A stretch of 64,000 nucleotides of DNA from Polyodon spathula (GCF_017654505.1 NC_054547.1:25177975-25241974); one strand, 5' to 3'. Counted from the first letter of the stretch, positions 1 to 11,460 are shown. Notes: generated by a model from the sequence alone, not told the origin. Made by a program: numbers and translations.

Positions 1-150
1 GCATCAGTGCAAAGTTATTGTTCACACTGTAGATTGTTCCATCAAGCCGCAGGGTTAAAAGTCCACTGATTGCTGTAAACACCCAAAAGGTTCCTGAGTA
101 AACCACCCCTAAACTTGATACAGTCTGGGCCCGTCTATCCTCTTCATGCG
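1..150 (-). CDS. PASK: PASK, internal exon (runs off the left edge)
   Basis: Read on the minus strand this exon gives a PAS-type segment around FWVFTAISGLLTLRLDGTIY followed by SVNNNFALM. It corresponds to the human PASK stretch with FCTISGLITLLPDGTI and SFALTLFGYG. PASK is a nutrient-responsive serine/threonine kinase with N-terminal PAS domains. A pyrimidine-rich AG acceptor lies just above position 150. The exon starts in phase 1 and completes the split codon left by the exon at 274-549, so the two join in frame. The kinase domain would lie outside the window. Family assignment is by my recognition of the protein, not by a search. Confidence 0.8.
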
Positions 151-273
151 CTAGAATAGAACAAAAACATTTGGGTATCCTTCTTCAGCTCCAGTTTGTG
201 CATTGCTTCTATTGGCATAGAAAGGGACAGTGGCAGGATCCCCAACAGTGGATTGATTTGAGTGTTTCTGTAC

Positions 274-549
274 CTGTAGATTGGGTATTATATTTTCTAG
301 ACTCTAGAATGCTTGATTGTTCTTTGGGTTCCAAGTGTCCTTCAGATTTTCGATGTTCTATGGAATCTGTTGGCACCACTGCTTCTAAACTGCTGGATAG
401 TTTGCTTTGTTCTTGAAAGTTCAGGAATTTTGATTCAGATTCCAAAAGGCTGCAGTGTCCTTTGGGTTTTATGGGTCTCTCAAAGTCAAGAATACTGTTC
501 AGCTTTATACTGAGTGGGAAGGTGGTACCATCTCTAGAATTCTCAAAGT
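274..549 (-). CDS. PASK: PASK, internal exon with long linker
   Basis: The minus-strand exon opens with FENSRDGTTFPLSIKLNS, matching human PASK RDGTTFPLSLKLKS. It has an acceptor (gcttacag) just above 549 and a donor (gtacag) just below 274. It starts and ends in split codons, and its last base joins the next exon in frame. After the conserved start it runs through about 70 residues rich in S, E and K, where human PASK has roughly 16 before the next PAS segment, so the linker is much longer here. The N-terminal PASK exons expected further right are not recognised, so this copy may be truncated at its 5' end. Confidence 0.8.
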
Positions 550-2297
550 CTGTAAGCAAATTGATCAGCCATCAAAAGAACAAAGTGTGTATTCAGAAAT
601 AAATATTGTCAAACCATATCAGTACAATTCAAATGAATTACTCGACTAAGGTCACAAGTGAATTGAATATGGTGGTCTCAGTTTTGCCTCCATTGCATTA
701 GTCGACATCACAAAATCATCATGCAATTCAGTACAATTGTGAGTCTCTGTTTGAGAGTAGCTAAGGATTAAAGAAGGATTGAAGTATGCTTGCAGAGCTG
801 TGAGCTGTCAATATGCAATATATTGTAGCTATTACTATAACTTTCATAAATAATAAAGCACAAGCACCAAAATCCATGAGTGAAACTGCCTTTAAGGAGC
901 GGCAAGGCTTTAAAATCCAGTTTACCTTCCTTTTTATTAGCATTACCAACATCATCACTGGTCCTCTTCATGTTGTGGTTCTATGTTTTTTTTTTTAATT
1001 AAATAGATAGATGCAAATTTTACAACCACATCAATATAACTTTAAAACATTATACTGCATTTTTCCTGGAATCATATCACTGACAGAAGGAATGGTCAAT
1101 TTACAGGGTTGAGTCAATACGCCTCTTTCTGGAGGACCATGTTAAGTGATTCGGACACTGAAAGAATTACAAGAATTATTTTTTTTAAAGCTTGTCAAAC
1201 TTAAATCTGCCTACCCTTAATGAGTAAGAGGCACAGTCATTTGGAAACAGTGACTGGAAGAGTGTAGATTTGAATTAAATGCTGTGTGAGATCCTGGCTT
1301 GGCATAACCTTAACACCTACAGTGCCTATAGTAAGTATTCACCCCCTTGGACGTTTTCACAGTTGGTTATGTTACAACCTTGTTTTTTATTATCGGTGCG
1401 TTAAGTTTGAGAACTACACTGAAATATTTTGCGTTATATTTCAAACAGTCACCCCAGCTACAATCCGCGCGGGAAGCATTCCTTGATTTGTAGCGGTAGT
1501 GGATAATAAAGAATCTGACCAATCAGTTTAGCATTTAGGTAAAGGCGGTGTACGTAGAAGCAAACGGACAACAGAATTAAAGTAAGGACAGTTCCTTACG
1601 TATATGTTTCAAACTGGATCACAGCTCCAGTGCAAACGGGCATTAAGGGTCAGCTATCTATGATGTAAACAGACCGAGGGCCGCGGACGGTGAAACTAAT
1701 TGCTACTGGAAGCAAGCATGAATTGACATATCCTGCAGCGTGACAGTACACAAGCGGTGTCCACACAATCTTCCAAAAAAACGCAAAAAAAAAAAAAAAA
1801 AAAAAAAATCATTTTTCAAGTCTTATATTTTAAGATCTCACTCAAGTCCAATACAGTCACTTTGTCAGTGACATCTATTAACTAAATGCAAACGTATTTA
1901 GTCCATTCGGTTTAAAATCACAGTTAGTAACGTATTTGTCTAATGTACTAATATATTTGTTTAATGTACTAATATAATGGGACAGATATTAGCTCAGCCA
2001 GATCGTTGTGTGCAGTGAGTGACCCAGCTGACGTTATACATGTATTCAATATTCGGTGTGTTTATAACTTGTTACTTGTTTAACTGATTATTATAGCACT
2101 GTCTAGCAAATTAAGGATAACAAATGTATTGAATAAGAGCCGTGTAGGATCAACCTGACGTTTAATATATCAGCAACGAAAAACAATACCATTTGAATAA
2201 AATAAAGGTTTATATAGCAAATTGTAGTCCACAGGTATAGGTTGCTTGTTTGAAAAACTACACTTTGAACAGTTTTAGGAGGAGGAGCCAAAGAATA
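550..2297. other. Head-to-head interval between PASK and PPP1R7
   Basis: In human the two genes are divergently arranged with close 5' ends. Here 1.75 kb separates the leftmost PPP1R7 exon from the last recognisable PASK exon, and I find no PASK N-terminal exons in it. It contains a transposon-end-like sequence near 1319-1360 (gtaagtattcacccccttgg), a poly(A) run at about 1777-1807, and a CCAAT-type motif (gaccaatcag) near 1517. A modest GC-rich stretch lies near 1680. A shared promoter is plausible but not demonstrated. Confidence 0.4.
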
Positions 2298-2331
2298 ATG
2301 GCGTCTGTAGGAGAACCGCAGGATATGGGGG
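2298..2331 (+). CDS. PPP1R7: PPP1R7 coding exon 1
   Basis: The ATG opens MASVGEPQDMG and the exon ends one base into the next codon before gtgagg. The next exon completes that codon as V of VDRR, matching the start of human PPP1R7, which fixes this start. Confidence 0.7.
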
Positions 2332-3328
2332 GTGAGGATAAATAAACACATTACCAATAATGTGTCTTCTGATAATATGATTATTGTAGTATGTGATAAT
2401 TGGCGTGGATACATTCCACAAGTGTCCGTTTTAGGTTTGAAGGTTAAAAACACCCTAGGCGGACCATCGTAATCTGTGATTGTGTTATCATTCCTTGCTG
2501 ATGTAAGTTTGGTCAATACATGATCATGATGCAGTTCATTCATTTTGGGGACTAAGTGAGAAATCAGAATCTTCACAGTGGTGATAAACAGGGTCAGTGT
2601 TATACTTGAGTTTAACCTCGATTGCTATTAATGAGAGGAGAGGTACAATTATTATTTTGTTGTTTTAAAATATGTATTAACTTAAAAAATGTTACCTGGT
2701 TATTTTCCAAAATATTGCAGTTTCGTCACTTACACTGTTAATTAATTTCGATGTTCCCCTTTCATTTGTTGATATTAATATGAAAACATTTTGTGAGGGC
2801 ATTTGGAACAAAGTTGATTGTTCCATATGATAAAGTCGTGTATATACTACGCTAATGTAATGATGCGTGTATGTGAACTTGCCTGGGGAAGTCACGTTTT
2901 GGCAGAAGTTACTGAACTGACCGGTTTACCGCCCCGGATGAATAGTCGCCTAGTGGATATCTTGGGGAAAACGCAGGCTTGTCCTCCTCCACAGCTTTTG
3001 TGCGGTTTCTTTGCTGCAGGGAACACATTGTTGATATAAGTAATGTGGTATCAGACATCAGAACACAGTCCATACTGAGGTCTAATCCATTCATACTTGA
3101 CAAATTTCTTCATCATTGAAGTGCTGTTTGATATAGTCTAAGTTGCAATGCAGTAGTTACATTTTTATTGGTCATGTATCACCTCTTAAAATATTATATC
3201 ATATAAGGACTTGTCATGTTTCAATGTTTTGCCAGTACAGTATTTACAATAATATTAGGGAAACTCTTCTATCTTGAGCAGCCTGTATTTACATGTGTGT
3301 GGGTCTCAGTGCTGGGCTGTTGTGTTAG

Positions 3329-3412
3329 TTGACAGGCGAGTCGAGTCTGGTGATGACGAGGGGAAGAAGGGACTGAATCGAGAATCTGACTCTGCACAGC
3401 AGGGTATTGGAG
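3329..3412 (+). CDS. PPP1R7: PPP1R7 coding exon 2 (acidic N-terminus)
   Basis: After the acceptor gtgttag the frame reads VDRRVESGDDEGKK, closely like human VDRRVESEESGDEEGKK. The donor is gtgagt. It encodes the acidic N-terminal tail ahead of the leucine-rich repeats. Confidence 0.8.
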
Positions 3413-5134
3413 GTGAGTTCGGCTTTTTATAATACAGAGCATTATGCGGTTTGGGGAGGCATATGAATAAGCACATAGAAACAAAATAAAACCGTCTGAT
3501 TACTGAAACTTCCAATGTAGGCTTGCTCACTTAAAGCCCAAAGGGGTACAACGACAGAGTGAAATATCTGGGGTAAAAGTATTTGACTAGGTCAACTAGT
3601 CACCACTTTAAATAACATATTTATAAATCATGTATTTGATAATGTGGTTTTGAGAAATTTGCTGTTTGTGAAGTATATTTTAAAACGGCTTTATTTTTTA
3701 TTAATTTTTTTAAAAAAAGGTCTAAAATGCAATTTATATGTTAATGGATTACAACCCAACTGCTGTTCTGTCTGTCTGAAACCGCATGCTTTGCTAGTCG
3801 AGTACCAGTTTCTGAGGTGAACTGTCGCTTATCTCTTTGACTAGTTGACTATTTGCTGCTACCCTGCTGTGTAGTACTGCATGGAATGATGTACCAGTTT
3901 TGTTAGTCACCATTGCAAGATTCCACATGCAATATTTATCAGCCTTTTTCGTGTATACGCTGCGCTGACATGACTGGATTGATTTGATATGTAAATGGTG
4001 TTTTTTAACATGAATTATGTAATATATAAAATCTGCATCTCCCTGTAACAAATCTCGTTCAATCACAATGCGAAGACAGAAGATCTGTTTGATAGCGGGG
4101 CTGATAGACTTAATGGGCCATTCTGGAGAACACAGTTTGTTACAGATTTTCACCTTAAAGGACTTTTTTTTATTTTATTGTGTTGCATGTTCCCATGTGT
4201 TGCTACAACTGTTTACGCAAGGTGTGTGTATTGTTTTAATTATTATTATTTGGTTTTCTTACATTTTGACCACTTTTTGTAAACTTTTAAATTGCGTTCT
4301 TTGCCTCAAGGTGGCTTCACATCTACCTGCATGGGTATCTCAGAACTACATTTCCCATCATCCTCTTGCTCACATGTTACTGAGATGGAATTACCAGTGA
4401 GCAAGAGGATAATGGGAAATATATTTTTCCCAAGTCTGTAACCGTAACATTACAAGGGAAACGAAGGAAAGCCCGTTTTTGTTCCAAGAGCACCCCTTGA
4501 CCTTATTGAGGTCAAGGTATAATGTCTATGGCTGATCATTGGTTAGTGGCACTGGCGTGTAAGTCAGAACTTTTCTAATGATGCTGCTCACAGGGAGCAA
4601 AAACAATTCAATCGTTGTTCACGTTGCTCGACATTGGGTTTTGAAATCAACTTCCCCCCCCCGACCCTGTGCAGATAGACAGGGCCGGCACTGACCAACT
4701 CCCTTCTGGCTGAGTTACAAGCTGACATAGCTGCAGCAAAGATTCTCATTCAGAGCAACAATCACAGGGCCACAGAAATTTGAAGAGGGAAAGAATGACA
4801 AGTTTAAAAGCATTGGCTCACTGCTGTGTGATTTTTCTCTACTGAGGTCTTTCACCATGGCATCCAGGATAAGGCGACAGCTGTTTATTTTTAGTGGAGT
4901 CCCTTAATTAATGTTATTGAAGGCTCAGCATCCTAGCATCGATATCCAAGCGTGCTAGTTCAAATTGAGCCCAGGACAGCAGTTACACCATTGTTTATCA
5001 GTGGCAGTATAGACGCCACTATGTTTTCCTCTCTCTATAGTAGCCAGATGGGCTGCATAAGCACCAGTAAATGTGTGTAAATATTGGGATTATTAACCTC
5101 TCTATTTTTTAATTTAATTTTTTTTTACCTGTAG
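3413..5134. other. PPP1R7 intron with a foldback sequence
   Basis: Nothing coding is recognised. A short foldback lies at 4349-4420: tttcccatcatcctcttgct on the left and its near-complement on the right, with a loop of about 24 bases. It looks like a small MITE. Confidence 0.4.
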
Positions 5135-5190
5135 CAAAAGAAGAGTCACCTGTTGACATGGAAACTATAATTCTTGACCCCGAAGCTGAG
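5135..5190 (+). CDS. PPP1R7: PPP1R7 coding exon 3
   Basis: This exon reads AKEESPVDMETIILDPEAE, matching human LPVDMETINLDRDAE. It has a clear polypyrimidine acceptor and a gtgagt donor, and it ends in phase 0. Confidence 0.8.
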
Positions 5191-5903
5191 GTGAGTGAGG
5201 GTGTAAAAATTCCTACAACACTACTCATGGCCTTTTCATTGCAGGAGTAATGGAACGCATTACAGTAAAATAACCTTTTACTGCACTAGTCGATTACAGT
5301 ATTATATACAGTATAACGTATTGTGTATATGTCCATGTTTGTAATAATGGTAATTTAAGATATAATGCAATCTATTCACAAAGCTTGAACTTGAGTTATT
5401 TAAAGAATGTTTTTTCAGTTAGTTTTATATTCAATAAATAGTTCTAGGCTATTGTGGGTTAATTTATATAGAACAGTCTTCTGAAGCAGAATTGGTAAAG
5501 AACCTATTTCACTCTGTACAGGAATTCCATTTGAAACCTGCCACCATCTCACTGAATTGCTTAAAATATGTCACAAGATTTCAGTGACTAACCAGATCAA
5601 AGCTGTGCCTCTAGATTGACTACACACAGCTACAATATTTATTTTTGGGCAATTTTAGTGATGTTGAGGTGCTCTGTCATTTGCATTTTAAGGTTTACAG
5701 GCACTAAAACGGATAGGCACAGTACATATATATCAAGGGCAACATGCCTTGGAGGTACTCTTTCCATCTGCATACATACATCAATGTACAAGTGCCGGGA
5801 TGCTTGCAGAGTAAAAGTGTGTGATTGCACGCTGCAACAAGGTCAGATTGTCGATTGGCTGCAGGCTTGATGCACAGCTTTAGCGGTGTACTGAGTCTGA
5901 CTG

Positions 5904-5969
5904 GTTCTGGATTTGATTCACTGTCGAATCGGGAAAATAGAGGGCCTTGAGGTGCTCCAAAAGGCAAAG
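5904..5969 (+). pseudogene. PPP1R7: PPP1R7 exon 4 remnant without splice acceptor
   Basis: Twenty-two codons read VLDLIHCRIGKIEGLEVLQK plus AK and align without gaps to human DVDLNHYRIGKIEGFEVLKK plus VK. The two bases before the exon are TG instead of AG. An in-frame TGA lies at 5898-5900. Conserved N and Y are replaced by I and C. The donor (gttggt) is weak. The exon looks decayed. Confidence 0.7.
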
Positions 5970-6095
5970 GTTGGTTTCATTTCTAGTGTTTAGTACCCAT
6001 GCTAGCTTTGACACTACACAGTGCAGCAGTGATTCCAGTAACTACTGTCCTTTAGTTATTGAGCAGGCTTCCCTGATTAATGAGGTTCTCCGTAG

Positions 6096-6293
6096 ATCCT
6101 GAGCCGGCGTCAGAACCTGATCAAGCAGATTGAGAACCTGGAGGAGCTGGGCTTTCTGAATGAGCTGAGCTGGCGATTTCAAAGGGATCGTCACATTGGG
6201 GGTGTTAGGGAGCTCACTGGGAGCTCTCTCGAGTTACTGAGTGTAAAAAAAGAGGAAGCTGGCTTGGTTGTGGGATTGGAGGACGTCCACTGA
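6096..6293 (+). pseudogene. PPP1R7: PPP1R7 exon 5 remnant, homology lost after LRR start
   Basis: After the acceptor cgtag the frame reads ILSRRQNLIKQIENLEELGF and LNEL, matching human TLCLRQNLIKCIENLEEL. From about 6171 the homology stops where ELDLYDNQIKKIENLEALTE would follow. The frame stays open through unrelated sequence to a TGA at 6291-6293. Loss by insertion, deletion or rearrangement is likely; I cannot date it. Confidence 0.65.
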
Positions 6294-7815
6294 ACCTTTG
6301 GATCTCATGAACTGTGTGGGGATTTGATGCAATGAGGGGAAAAATAATTTACTTAAAAGGTATTCTGTTAAATACCTGATGTTTATTTTCAGTTTGTAAT
6401 GTTAACAAGTGTATTTCATATTTTGAAACATTCATGGAGTTGTGTATTTATTCCATTAAAGAGGATTAATGAATAACCAATGAGCCCCAAAAGAGAGCGA
6501 GATTAAACAACACAGTGCATGGTTTATTAAAGCAAGTATTACTTTCCTTATGTCAAGCAGCACAGCATGGCATAATTGCAACAGTGCCATTAGACTAGTA
6601 ATTCTGTCATTTAAGTGAATGCAAAGTTGATTCCAGAATGCCTCCTGGAACTTTTACCCAACACATAAAGTGTAATAACCAACATTTCCTTTCTGAAAAA
6701 AACCATTCTTGCAAGCACTTTATGATTTTTCTGTTGTTGGTTTATATTTATTTTGATGAAGTTAACCTGCTGCCACACGGTAGATTCCCTGTGAAATTAG
6801 CTTCCCAGCTGAAACATGGTCAGGTAGTATCCAAACGCCTGCTGCACAGACTGAATCTACAGTGTGGTGGTAAGATAAACAGGCTTCACTGTATTCAGAG
6901 TGAAAATTAAGTCTTTAAAACAAAGTAATCTACCACAATAAAGATAAAATTTCAAATGAGAAGAAAGGAATGACTTGCTCACTGCTTCCTTATTGACATG
7001 AAACACAGACACTTCTATAGATAATGCATTACGAATCTTCCTTTTTAGTCCACTGCCAGTTTCTTTACTATTCAACAAGTCAACTATTTGGTGCAGCCTC
7101 TACTTTGAAATGCCAGCACTTCTGGTGTCTTAGTTATTTACGTATCATTTTGAATGAAGTTAATCATTATAATCCCAGCATACATGAGGAAGCACTTTTA
7201 TTCCATTTTTTATATTCGTTTTTTTCCATTTTCAATATTGCATTGTGTGCGTTTCTGTTAAGTTCTACAAACATGCTCTGTCTGCGCACATATTAAAACA
7301 ACTATTGATGTTAACAGCAATCTAAAGTTGCTGTCTTGCTTAGTGACATGACCTGTGCTCAAAAAACTCCAGACTCAATAAATATGTTTCAGGATTCATG
7401 TTTCTCAAGTAGAACATCATGCAGATAGGTCACATGGGATCAGTGCTCTCTTGGCTGCCCGTGTTGGCCCAACACACACAGTTGTGGGAGGTGACAAACA
7501 CTTGCCATGGTAATTGTGCTTGGCATATTAACCATGGCTTTACGTGATCATTGTGACTATATTGTTTTCCAGACTTTTTTTTCACTTTTGTTTTCTCCCC
7601 CTATTAACTTCTTGTGTTCCCTTCAATACAATCCCACCTCATCAATGTCAGGTCAGCTGGCTTCACTTGAATCAGAGTCTAGAAAGCAAAAATGAGCCGC
7701 ACAAGAATAAGGGTGAGAATATATGCTTCAGCTACAGCAGAATCTGTGCAGGTACTGCTTTATGGAGGAAGTGAAAGACTCAACAAGGTTCTGAAGAAGG
7801 TGGTCTTGTTTTCAG
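6294..7815. other. PPP1R7: PPP1R7 interval where LRR exons should lie
   Basis: In an intact gene the exons for roughly three leucine-rich repeats would lie here. I find no LRR coding segment on the plus strand. A short stretch near 6825-6880 (gcacagactgaatctacagt) resembles the foldback at 53772-53884 in the last ANO7 intron, so dispersed repeat DNA is present. Confidence 0.4.
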
Positions 7816-7932
7816 GTCATAGAGAACATTGAGAACTTATCACACCTGGACAGTTTGTTTCTGGGGACAAACAAGATCACAAAGTTACAGAATCTCGATG
7901 GACTCGCCAGCCTGACGGTCCTCAGTATACAG
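7816..7932 (+). CDS. PPP1R7: PPP1R7 leucine-rich-repeat exon
   Basis: Thirty-nine codons in phase 0 include LDSLFLGTNKITKLQNLDGL, matching human LESLFLGKNKITKLQNLDAL. Acceptor ttttcag and donor gtactg are present. It encodes one and a half LRRs of the sds22 type. Confidence 0.85.
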
Positions 7933-8076
7933 GTACTGAGCCACCACCTTAAAACTGCTTTCAAAAGTCTATTGATGATTCAGAATCTGTTATTTGAGAC
8001 CTGCTCTGTGTGTGGAGCCACTTGTTCAGCGCTCAGCCTCAGGTCTGTGATTATTGCTCAAGTTCTCTCATTGCAG

Positions 8077-8181
8077 AGTAACTGCATCACCAGGATAGAG
8101 GGTCTGCAGTGCTTGATGAACCTGCGTGAGCTTTACCTCAGCCACAATGGGATTGAGGTCATTGAGGGGCTGGAAAACAAT
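8077..8181 (+). CDS. PPP1R7: PPP1R7 leucine-rich-repeat exon
   Basis: Thirty-five codons contain ELYLSHNGIEVIEGLENN, identical to the human segment, after ITRIEGLQCLMNLR. Acceptor ttgcag and donor gtgagt are canonical and the phase is 0. Confidence 0.87.
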
Positions 8182-9640
8182 GTGAGTCTGGGGCCAAGGT
8201 GTGGGTGCATACAATATTACAGGGTTTGCACAGGCCCTTAAAACCGTTGAAAGTCTGAATTTTTAGTAGCCTGTTCCTGGTTTTAAAACTACTTAACATC
8301 TTTACAAGGTGCTATCAAGTACTTGAATTTGTGATGTCTAATATATTTTGTTACATTCTGTGAAATGGTTTCTTAAGTACTACATTTTTGTGACCTTAAA
8401 TTTGACCCCAATCATAAATAAATGTAATAGTACTGAATATTAAAAAAATAAATCCCTGCCATTAATTCCCTCTGTAGAAGCTGAAACGTACTGTTGCAAG
8501 CTGCAAGGTCAGCATCAGTAGATTGGTATAGATGCACCTCTGCACCTGGGCTGACCCCCGCTATGCGGGAAAGTCCGACTGGCTCAAGGGGGCTGTGAAC
8601 CCTGTAAGAGGGAGCATGGTGGTGCAGTTCACTGAATGCTACAGTACTGTTCTCGTACACTGAATTATTATGCTGTGGAAATGTATATCTAACGATAGAT
8701 GGCTGGAAATAGAAAAATCCAAATCTTGGATAAATAAACGTGAAGAATCCAAGCAAAGTCTACTGTATTACTTGCAAAAAATCAATCGACTTATCTGCAG
8801 TGGGTGAATCTGCAGTGTCAAGCCACGCTAAAGGTAAGTTTAGAAAAAGAGAGAGAGAGAGAGGGTCTAGGCCTTATTTTTACAGTTGGTTATTAGCAGC
8901 ATCAACATTGAAAACTGTTAAACTCCTTAAATTAGAGTCTTGAAATTGTTAAAGTGGCCCTTGATGGCCCTTGAAAAGTCCTTGAAATTTCCATTGGAAG
9001 AACTGTATGAACCCTGATATTATTATATGCATTTCCAGAGACAGCAGTATTTTGGAGGCACAATTGTGATGAAACCTGGCATGGACATTAATTAGTCAAA
9101 GTTAAATTAAAAGGCTTATTAATAAGCTCACACAGGTTGGGGAAAATGGAGGCTTAGGAAAATGGTTTCTTAATTTATGATAATCCATTTTTCTTCATTT
9201 ATGCCTTTCCATGAATGTAACCTTGTTGTATTGGATAACTGCTCACTGCTTGCAAGCCCAGGACTTAATGTTGACACCCCTAGCACCTTTACCACAAACA
9301 ACCTTGGCCTTATCATTTGTGCTGTATTATGATTTATCATTGTAATAAATGTGAATGTTATTTAGTCAAGAAGTTGCAAATGTACATTGGGTCACATTTG
9401 TACATATGCATAGGACAGTATATTGCAAGTTCTTTTCCTCTAATTATTGAGGTTCTCAAAATACATGCTAATGGAAGCTATTTGTTTTTATCTAATTTTT
9501 CATGGACATTTGTTCTAATATGTGTCTACACGTGTCCATTTACATCACACCACAGACTTAATGTCGTCCAGGGTCAGTATGCTGTTATATATAATTTAAT
9601 AGAAAGAGAAGTTGTGACTATGCCTTTGTTTCTGTGTTAG
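8182..9640. other. PPP1R7 intron, possible repeat
   Basis: No coding signal is recognised. A relatively GC-rich 150-bp stretch at about 8490-8640 with a short GA run near 8848 looks unlike the AT-rich surroundings and may be a repeat I cannot name. Confidence 0.25.
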
Positions 9641-9727
9641 AAAAAGCTGACCACATTGGATATTGCTGCAAATAGAATAAAGAAAATTGAAAATATCAGT
9701 CATCTAACAGAGCTTCAAGAATTCTGG
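9641..9727 (+). CDS. PPP1R7: PPP1R7 leucine-rich-repeat exon
   Basis: Twenty-nine codons read KKLTTLDIAANRIKKIENIS then HLTELQEFW, nearly identical to human. Acceptor gtgttag, donor gtgagt, phase 0. Confidence 0.87.
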
Positions 9728-9899
9728 GTGAGTAGGTGGACCTTTGGGTACATTGAAGGGGATGAACTTGGGGCCAAGTTGACCCCAGCAATGAAAAATA
9801 AACAAGTCACAGGAATACTGCCAGGAGAAACTACATGGAAGGGCAATGTTTTGCCTGATACAGTAGTTAAGTCACTGTCTCATTGTCTTTTCCTGGCAG

Positions 9900-10076
9900 A
9901 TGAATGACAACCAGATAGAAAACTGGGGGGACCTGGACGAGCTGAAGAATGCTCATTCCCTGGAGACGGTGTACCTGGAAAGGAACCCACTACAGAAAGA
10001 CCCCCAATATCGGCGCAAAATCATGCTAGCCCTACCCACTGTGCGACAGATTGATGCTACCTTCATCCGTTTCTGA
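9900..10076 (+). CDS. PPP1R7: PPP1R7 terminal coding exon (LRR cap)
   Basis: The exon carries MNDNQIENWGDLDELKNAHS, then LETVYLERNPLQKDPQYRRK and the C-terminal LRR cap ending VRQIDATFIRF before TGA. Human ends VRQIDATFVRF. The strong conservation suggests any inactivation of the gene is recent. Possible poly(A) signals (ATTAAA-like) lie at about 10252 and 10434. Confidence 0.88.
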   Translation: MNDNQIENWGDLDELKNAHSLETVYLERNPLQKDPQYRRKIMLALPTVRQIDATFIRF

Positions 10077-11090
10077 CCTGCCAGGCCCCCTGTCCTTCTC
10101 TCTGAAGGACACTGAATATCCAGTGTCTGCACGTGCACCTGGTTTATATCCTGCGCTTGAGCCCGAACCAAGGCCTTTAAACACAATGCACACCGACTAG
10201 TTCCTGGAATGAGCTTACGAGTGTCTCTTACTTTGCTGTGTCTGCTTATTTATTAAATTATTAATACATTCTAACCAAACTCAGCGTAAGAAACATGCCT
10301 GCCTAGCACTCTGCTGTTTGATGAGGTTGGGTGTTTTCATCCCAGCTTTCCAGAGATTAGTGTCCACAGACATAAAGGAAGGACTGGTCCCTGGGGAGCG
10401 GGGGCAGGGTCTGCCATGAAGAACATTTTTCAATTAAAATAGATAAGTTACTTGATACTGTTTCTATTTTCTATGGAATTTGTTTTAAAATAAGACTGCC
10501 TCAAGATACAGTCTGGATATGGACAACTGAACAGACATTTGAAAAAAAGAAAATGTGCACTGAAATAATTCTCAGCAATTGCTAGCCTGGAAAAGCGTGT
10601 ACATATCCAGCAAACACAGTTTTATTTAAAATCACAACTCTTAGGAAACAAGCCACACAAAGCAGGAATTGAATGTAGTGAACAAACATATTGAAAGAAT
10701 ACACAAGGATGAACTCTATGCAGTGTAAACACCTGTAGGGAAGGAAAGATAACTACTATAAGTTCTATATGTTTTGCAGCACAGCTGTCTTATGTATGCC
10801 CATATGAAACACCTTATGGCATTTTCAGTACAATAAAAGACACTGAGACTATAATACTGAATTAGCCTTAGGGTTATCGATCTGTATAATAGTGTTTATA
10901 ATCCCACATAAAATGATCAATTTGAAACAGTTCTTACAGAGACTTGTTTCTAACATGATCAGCAATCTAAGCAAATTATTGCCAAATGTACAATGGATTG
11001 AGTTATACAATTTTTAAAAAGTCTGACCTGCTGAGTCTAGCTCTTTTTCAATTATTAAGTATTGGAAGAAATATAGTGGAAACTATAGCT

Positions 11091-11275
11091 CATGGGTTTC
11101 CAACCCTGGTTCTGGAGAGCTACTGTGGCTGCTGGTTTTCATTTCAATCACTCAGTTATTTAATTGAACCAATGATTGGCTTAATTAGTTCCAGATCTTT
11201 AGCCACTGATGAGGTAAAGACATCTATAAAACCTGCTGGATAGGTGCTCTCCAGAACCAGGGTTGGAGACCCCTG
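11091..11275. mobile_element. hAT-type MITE with 8-bp target duplication
   Basis: The terminal inverted repeats are about 30 bp: left gggtttccaaccctggttct, right its complement ending gttggagacccctg. The ends CA..TG and the flanking near-identical 8-mers ctatagct (11083-11090) and ctatagat (11276-11283) fit hAT-superfamily insertion. The 185-bp length has no room for a transposase. Confidence 0.75.
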
Positions 11276-11457
11276 CTATAGATTGTAACCTATTCAGCGT
11301 GGGTTGGTATAGTCTTGATTGTTTAGATGACAGGTGCTGATCATTTTTAAAATATGATCAGCACCCAACCTAAAAGTAAGACCGATGAACAAGGAAATTT
11401 AATAACATTTTTATCGTTCCTTCTCCAACTCCAATTTCTAGGTAACTACTGTTGTCT

Positions 11458-11460
<3 letters not shown>

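Larger units (their letters stand above)
2298..10076 (+). pseudogene. PPP1R7: PPP1R7 (sds22), damaged gene or decayed paralogue
   Basis: PPP1R7/sds22 is a leucine-rich-repeat regulator of protein phosphatase 1 (human 360 residues). Clean exons: 2298-2331, 3329-3412, 5135-5190, 7816-7932, 8077-8181, 9641-9727 and 9900-10076. The remnant at 5904-5969 lacks an AG acceptor. The exon from 6096 loses homology after about 25 codons. No exon for the next repeats (human segment from LYDNQIKKIENLEALTELE to about LQMLELGSNRIR) is seen before 7816. The clean exons keep phase, and skipping both damaged exons would join 5190 to 7816 in frame, giving 219 residues without the N-terminal repeats. Alternatives are an assembly deletion or a still-functional short form. 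Confidence 0.7.

Noticed and set aside
2103..2576. 157-codon minus-strand open frame over the PPP1R7 start
   Set aside because: It is antisense to coding exon 1 and intron 1, with no family resemblance.
3794..4153. 119-codon minus-strand frame in a PPP1R7 intron
   Set aside because: No recognised motif, no splice or promoter context.
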